The notes below the pieces were generated by a model that had not been told where the DNA came from, ran no database searches, and saw nothing but the letters and a program-made list of their open reading frames with translations. From contig NZ_JOAP01000096.1 in assembly GCF_000720475.1 (NCBI RefSeq), forward strand, positions 1-9,028: 9,028 nucleotides of DNA, written 5' to 3'. The position numbers were made by a program, and so were the translations under genes. The DNA comes from Streptomyces aureocirculatus. Lineage in GTDB: Bacteria > Actinomycetota > Actinomycetes > Streptomycetales > Streptomycetaceae. Positions 5,950-9,028 of the stretch are shown here, piece after piece; position 1 is the stretch's first letter; the number at the start of each line of letters is the position of its first letter.

Positions 5950-7149
5950 TCAGTCCGGCAACTTCTCCAGGGGCTCGAGGCCGTCCTTGCCGCCGCCGCG
6001 GTTGAGCACAGTGCCCTCGGTGCGTTCGAAGGCGAGGCGGTAGCGGGCGCGCTGCTGGTCGCTGAGCTTGTCACCGTCGCGGAGCGCCTCGGTCACGGTG
6101 ATCAGCCGATTGTCCTGTACGGCGCCCTTGGGCATCCGGCCGGACTCGTCGGGGTCCGGCGGGAGTTCGGTGAAGGTGGGCACGTACTTGGCGTCGACGT
6201 CCCACTTGCCGCCGCGCTTGTGGAACTCGAACCAGCCGATCACACCCTCCTCGGTGAGGCCGCTCGGCGCGTCGTGCCGGGCGATCTGGTTGCCGAGGCC
6301 GTACGCGATCCAGGTGCCGTCGACCTTCTCCATCGGCTGCACCACGTGCGCGTGGTGGCCGACGACGAGGTCGATGCCGGTCTCCTTGGCGATCCTGCGG
6401 CCGAGTTCGACCTGCTCGGCCGCGGCGTTGGGCTGGTGCTCCTTGCCCCAGTGGATGCTCAGGATCACCACGTCGGCACCGGCGGCGCGGGCCTTCTTCT
6501 CGGCGGCCGCGATCCGGTCGAAGTCGGTCAGATTGGCGAGCCAGGGCTTGTCCTTGGGGACTTCACGTCCGTTGAAGCCGAGCGCGAAGGCGATCTGTCC
6601 GACTTTGACGCCCTTCACATTGGTGATGAGGGGCTTGTCCGCCTCTGCCTGGTTCCGTGCCGTTCCGGTGTGCCGCAGACCCGCCTTGTCCAGGGCGTTC
6701 AGGGTGCGTGTGACGCCCTCGGGGCCGTGGTCGAGGCTGTGGTTGGAGACGCTGGAGCACTGGTCGTAGCCGACGCCCTTGACCGCCGTGGTGACCTGTG
6801 GCGGCACCACGAAGTCCGGGAAGCCCTGGAAGGGGCCGCCGGGTTCACCCACCACCGGCTCGAAGTGGCAGATGCCGAGGTCCGCCTTGCTGATCACCGG
6901 CTTGATGCCCGCCAGCATCGGGGCGAAGTCGATCCCCTGCTCCCCCTTGCCCGTCGCCTTCGCGTCCTTGCGCGCCTGCTCGGTGAGTTTGGGGTGGATC
7001 AGGATGTCGCCGGCCGCGGCGACGGTGAAGGCCGGGCCGCCGTCGTCGGCGGCCTTCCCGTCGTCGCCGAAGGGGCCGCAGGCGGTGGCCGCGAGCAGGA
7101 CGAGCGAGGCGGCGCAGGCCGGTATGAGCCCGCGCGAAGGACGTGTCAT
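5950..7149 (-). CDS. capA: CapA-family (PGA_cap) lipoprotein of poly-gamma-glutamate biosynthesis
   Basis: This 399-residue protein has a lipoprotein-like signal peptide (MTRPSRGLIPACAASLVLLAATAC, probable lipidated Cys24) and then a CapA/PgsA domain with a calcineurin-like metallophosphatase fold. Family motifs appear in order: VAAAGDILIHP (43-53), SVSNHSLDHGPEG (133-145), ILSIHWGKEH (229-238), GHHAHVVQP (264-272) and AYGLGN (282-287). The Asp and His residues in these blocks are the usual metal ligands. In Bacillus, PgsA/CapA is anchored outside the membrane and is needed for polymer production or export, though its exact reaction is unclear. The gene precedes the sensor-pgsB-pgsC genes on the same strand but is separated by 278 bp, so it may have its own transcript. 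ATG 7149 is chosen because it opens the signal peptide. A clear ribosome binding site is missing. A TTG at 7209 would add an implausible N-terminus. Confidence 0.92.
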   Translation of the reverse strand: MTRPSRGLIPACAASLVLLAATACGPFGDDGKAADDGGPAFTVAAAGDILIHPKLTEQARKDAKATGKGEQGIDFAPMLAGIKPVISKADLGICHFEPVVGEPGGPFQGFPDFVVPPQVTTAVKGVGYDQCSSVSNHSLDHGPEGVTRTLNALDKAGLRHTGTARNQAEADKPLITNVKGVKVGQIAFALGFNGREVPKDKPWLANLTDFDRIAAAEKKARAAGADVVILSIHWGKEHQPNAAAEQVELGRRIAKETGIDLVVGHHAHVVQPMEKVDGTWIAYGLGNQIARHDAPSGLTEEGVIGWFEFHKRGGKWDVDAKYVPTFTELPPDPDESGRMPKGAVQDNRLITVTEALRDGDKLSDQQRARYRLAFERTEGTVLNRGGGKDGLEPLEKLPD

Positions 7150-7172
7150 CACGAGGCTATCTTTATACAACC
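7150..7172. promoter_or_regulatory. Very short AT-rich divergent promoter region
   Basis: Only 23 bp separate the starts of the CapA gene and the plus-strand gene. Both strands contain -10-like patches: TTATAC or TATACA on plus, TATAAA on minus, the latter about 15 bp after TTGGAG inside the opposing gene. Neither gene has a well-placed Shine-Dalgarno sequence. Leaderless transcripts, common in actinomycetes, would fit. AT-richness continues to about 7215 inside the plus-strand gene. Confidence 0.4.
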
Positions 7173-8147
7173 ATGACTCACCCTCCAATTCGGTCGATAA
7201 CAAAAGCAAAGCGGCTCAAGGGCCTTGCCGTACTTGCCGTCGTCACGGCGGGAGTGCTGAGTCTCACGCAGTGCAGTTCGCCGGACGACGGCTCCGGGGA
7301 GCGCTCCGCCTCCGGCTCCGTGTCGCCCCACGCCGGCCTGGAGGAACGGATCACCGCCTACACCTCGGGCTTCTCCGAGGACAGCGGGTACCGCCGCCCC
7401 ACGCGCGATGAGCGGCGTGCCGTCGCCGAAGGAGTGGCCCTCCTCCTGGACCGGCACCGCTCCCGCGCCGAACGCCGACTGGCCGATGTCGACTTCCGGA
7501 TCCGCACCGTCACCGAACCGGCCACCGGGCGGCGCTACGCCGAGGTCTCCGACCGCTCCGACGACGCCGAGGCCCCCCGTGGCTGGGGCCGGGCGTACGT
7601 GGACCTCGACTCCCCGATCCGCTGGTCCGTGCAGGTGCCGCACCCCGTTGCCGACCGCAACACCGAGCATCTCGGCGCCGCGCTGCTCAGCCGCTCCCCG
7701 GGCGGTGTGCTTGTCATTGCTGGGGCACATCGCAAAGCTGGGCACGGTGACGAGGCGGACGTGGCGCACCGCCGGAAAAGCGTGTTTCACGCCATCTGCG
7801 GCGAGTTGGCGAAGCGCGGGGTGCCCGGCATCCAGGTGCACGGCATGGCGGACGACTCCGCGCCCCGTTACGACGTGGTCGCCTCCACCGGGCGGGGCCG
7901 CGAGGCGGTGACGGAGGGCAGGGACCTGGCGGACGCGCTGCGGCGGCGCGGCTACGAGGTGTGCCGCGCCTGGGCCCGTTCCTGCCCCCTGGAGGGGCGC
8001 CGCAACGTGCAGGGGCGTACCGCCTGGGCGGAGGAGACGGAGTTCCTGCACGTCGAGTTCGGTGCCGGGATCCGCGACAGCCGCGGGGGGCGGCGCAAGG
8101 CTGTGGCGGCGATGGTCGCGGTGACGCGCGATTGGCGGCGCATGTAG
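7173..8147 (+). CDS. Exported protein of unknown function with conserved-looking His/Glu motifs, possible hydrolase
   Basis: I cannot name this 324-residue protein. It begins with a basic region and a hydrophobic signal segment (KAKRLKGLAVLAVVTAGVLSL, about 11-31), then QCSSPDD. Cys34 resembles a lipoprotein Cys, but Gln at -1 breaks the usual lipobox. A variable Ser/Gly linker is followed by a domain from about 55. Its motifs look like metal- or catalysis-related blocks: VQVPHPVADRNTEHLG (153-168), VIAGAHRKAG (181-190), DVAHRRKSVFHAI (196-208), GIQVHGMAD (219-227), NVQGRTAW (278-285) and FLHVEF (291-296). Their order and spacing recall zinc amidohydrolases such as N-formylglutamate amidohydrolase, which is a guess. 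Cys264 and Cys271 could form a disulfide. Placement beside a gamma-PGA locus makes a polymer-degrading role attractive but unproven. ATG 7173 is chosen because it opens the signal segment; no good ribosome binding site precedes it. Confidence 0.8.
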   Translation: MTHPPIRSITKAKRLKGLAVLAVVTAGVLSLTQCSSPDDGSGERSASGSVSPHAGLEERITAYTSGFSEDSGYRRPTRDERRAVAEGVALLLDRHRSRAERRLADVDFRIRTVTEPATGRRYAEVSDRSDDAEAPRGWGRAYVDLDSPIRWSVQVPHPVADRNTEHLGAALLSRSPGGVLVIAGAHRKAGHGDEADVAHRRKSVFHAICGELAKRGVPGIQVHGMADDSAPRYDVVASTGRGREAVTEGRDLADALRRRGYEVCRAWARSCPLEGRRNVQGRTAWAEETEFLHVEFGAGIRDSRGGRRKAVAAMVAVTRDWRRM

Positions 8148-8171
8148 GCCCCCCCTTGTGCCCGGGGGGCC
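8147..8171 (+). terminator. Intrinsic terminator hairpin after the exported-protein gene
   Basis: GGCCCCCC (8147-8154) pairs perfectly with GGGGGGCC (8164-8171) around a 9-nt loop, starting at the last base of the stop codon. A pyrimidine-rich stretch with four consecutive T (cttcccttttg) follows after about ten bases. An 8-bp all-G/C stem is a strong terminator candidate. It faces the converging gene downstream. Confidence 0.7.
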
Positions 8172-8198
8172 GCTCCAGGCTTCCCTTTTGTGCCACGG

Positions 8199-8268
8199 CT
8201 GGGGCTCCGCCCCTAGACCCCCGTATCGGCGCTCCGCGCCTCGTCCTCAATCGCCGGACGGGCTGAAA
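8199..8268 (+). repeat. Streptomyces-type intergenic repeat, copy A
   Basis: This copy begins with the hairpin CTGGGGCTCCGCCCC and ends in a CCTCAATCGCCGGACGGGCTGAAA-like block (part of 8246-8268). I recognise this combination as a GC-rich element scattered between Streptomyces genes, often at 3' ends. It matches copy B (8352-8400, opposite strand) except for an extra stretch of about 20 bp in its middle. It lies between two convergent genes and may act in termination or RNA stability. Confidence 0.65.
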
Positions 8269-8324
8269 TTCTCGCCGGTGCACGCTGGTATCTCACCGGA
8301 GCAGACTGGAGTCTTCGCCGAGCG

Positions 8325-9028
8325 CTAGGACTCTGCCGCACCGGCGACGTCTTTCAGCCCCTCCGGCGTTTGAGGAGCGGGGTCTGGGGCGGAGCCCCAG
8401 TTTCGGAGAAGGGGCGGGTCCGGGGCGCCCCGCGTGTACACCACCGCCCCACCCACCACCCCCACCCGCTCATACCCCCCACCACTCAGCACCCGCCGAA
8501 ATCCCCGCACCCGCCCGGCCCCGTACGGCTTCCCGCGGGAGTCGTCGACGACCACCGCGGGCGGACGCGCCGCCAGTTCCGCGCGGAAGACACCCCAGGC
8601 ACCGGGAACCGCGTACTCCTCCCCCACCCGGGGACCGTCGCGCCCACCGCTGTAGTTGGTGAGCAGGCCCGCGCTCAGATAGCGGCTGGCGGGGACACGG
8701 TCGGCGAGCCAGTACGTCTCGGGGTGCATGCCCCAGAACAGGACGCGGTCGCCGGGGGAGGTGCGGCTCTGGACGGCGGCGGCGAGGCGCTGGGCGTGCG
8801 CGAGGTCGGGGCGGGGCACGAACAGCCCCCAGGCCACGAACAGGGAGCAGACGCACGCGGAGGCGAGGACTGCCCGGACGGTGCGCTCCCGGGGCAGGAT
8901 TTGCAGCGCAACTGTGCCCAGAAGGGCCAGCGGCGGCGTGAGCTGAAGGAAGTAGTGGCCGAAGAAGTGGCAGCCACCCCCCGACCCCGGCCCGGCCCCG
9001 TACGGCTTCCCGCGGGAGTCGTCGACGA
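8325..9028 (-). CDS. Membrane glycosyltransferase-like protein (GT39/ArnT-like), 3' part only
   Basis: The frame is open from the TAG at 8325 to the window edge, so the N-terminal catalytic part is missing. The visible protein starts, after a suspect junction, with CHFFGHYFLQLTPPLALLG, which resembles the late transmembrane part of actinobacterial GT39/ArnT-like glycosyltransferases. A second membrane segment follows (VRAVLASACVCSLFVAWGLFV). The remainder is a soluble C-terminal domain with PGDRVLFWGMHPETYWLADR, the ASRYLSAGLLTNYSGG motif and RPPAVVVDDSRGKPYG. These enzymes move sugars from lipid-phosphate donors across the membrane; donor and acceptor are unknown here. The first 13 or so codons (8990-9028) duplicate an internal segment and are probably artefactual. 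The last 25 or so residues are encoded by repeat copy B. GTG 8837 is an internal Val, not the start, because the frame upstream is clearly coding. Confidence 0.75.
   Translation of the reverse strand, partial: VDDSRGKPYGAGPGSGGGCHFFGHYFLQLTPPLALLGTVALQILPRERTVRAVLASACVCSLFVAWGLFVPRPDLAHAQRLAAAVQSRTSPGDRVLFWGMHPETYWLADRVPASRYLSAGLLTNYSGGRDGPRVGEEYAVPGAWGVFRAELAARPPAVVVDDSRGKPYGAGRVRGFRRVLSGGGYERVGVVGGAVVYTRGAPDPPLLRNWGSAPDPAPQTPEGLKDVAGAAES
8352..8400 (-). repeat. Streptomyces-type intergenic repeat, copy B, overlapping the 3' end of a gene
   Basis: On the minus strand it starts with a perfect 7-bp hairpin (CTGGGGC, loop TCC, GCCCCAG; 8384-8400), then agaccccgctcctcaaacg and a CCGGAGGGGCTGAAA block. 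It is the inverted partner of copy A. Unlike a normal intergenic copy it lies inside the open frame of the glycosyltransferase-like gene, whose stop comes 25 bp further on at 8325. The 83 bp between the copies (8269-8351) hold nothing else I can assign. Confidence 0.65.
8990..9028. repeat. 39-bp exact direct repeat of 8513-8551 at the window edge
   Basis: The final 39 bases are identical to 8513-8551 (offset 477) and end exactly at the last base. In the minus-strand frame both copies encode VDDSRGKPYGAG. The internal copy fits the protein, while the terminal copy is joined to the GHYFLQL membrane region after an odd Gly-rich junction (PGSGGGC). A k-mer-scale repeat at a contig end indicates misassembly or a path ending in a repeated k-mer. 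Confidence 0.85.

Noticed and set aside
5950..7209. Longer CapA from TTG 7209
   Set aside because: It would put an acidic, non-signal segment before the lipoprotein signal peptide and read through the divergent gene's start.
7263..7275. Canonical lipobox in the exported protein (LTQC)
   Set aside because: Gln at -1 does not fit the usual Gly/Ala/Ser, so lipidation is not claimed. Export by the signal segment is kept.
8199..8400. Terminal inverted repeats of an insertion sequence
   Set aside because: Only 83 bp lie between the two copies, with no transposase and no flanking duplication seen. The sequence matches a known type of Streptomyces intergenic repeat.
8428..8655. Plus-strand small open frame rich in Thr/Pro starting near 8434
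   Set aside because: It is antisense to the well-supported C-terminal domain of the glycosyltransferase-like gene and has only low-complexity content.

Overview
The very high GC content, strong G/C bias at third codon positions, GTG and TTG starts, and two copies of a GC-rich intergenic repeat that I recognise from Streptomyces point to Streptomyces or a close relative. The window looks like a complete short contig. Both ends carry short copies of internal sequence: an inverted copy at 1-72 and a direct copy at 8990-9028. These look more like assembly artefacts than biology.

The core (118-7149, all on the minus strand) is a poly-gamma-glutamate (gamma-PGA) type locus. In transcription order it holds a CapA-family lipoprotein (5950-7149), a 278-bp gap rich in inverted and direct repeats, a large membrane protein with two Cache-like sensor modules each followed by HAMP (3443-5671), the PgsB/CapB amide ligase with a long Q/H/Y/G-rich C-terminal tail (1682-3436), the PgsC/CapC membrane subunit (1203-1685), and an NlpC/P60 cysteine peptidase (118-1188). 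The last four are tightly spaced or overlapping (gaps of 6, -4 and 14 bp) and are probably one operon. The reading is synthesis (PgsB and PgsC), extracellular handling (CapA), polymer trimming or release (NlpC/P60, comparable to Bacillus PgdS) and a sensor of unknown output.

Divergent from the CapA gene, with only 23 bp between start codons, a plus-strand gene (7173-8147) encodes an exported His-rich protein of unknown function that may be a hydrolase. It ends in a strong hairpin terminator. Then come the two Streptomyces-type repeats in opposite orientations. Last is the 3' part of a converging membrane glycosyltransferase-like gene (8325 to the window edge), which has lost its 5' end.

The most interesting points are the low-complexity tail on PgsB, the duplicated Cache-HAMP protein without an output domain placed between CapA and PgsB, the structured leader and alternative start of that gene, and the unassigned secreted protein next to the polymer locus.
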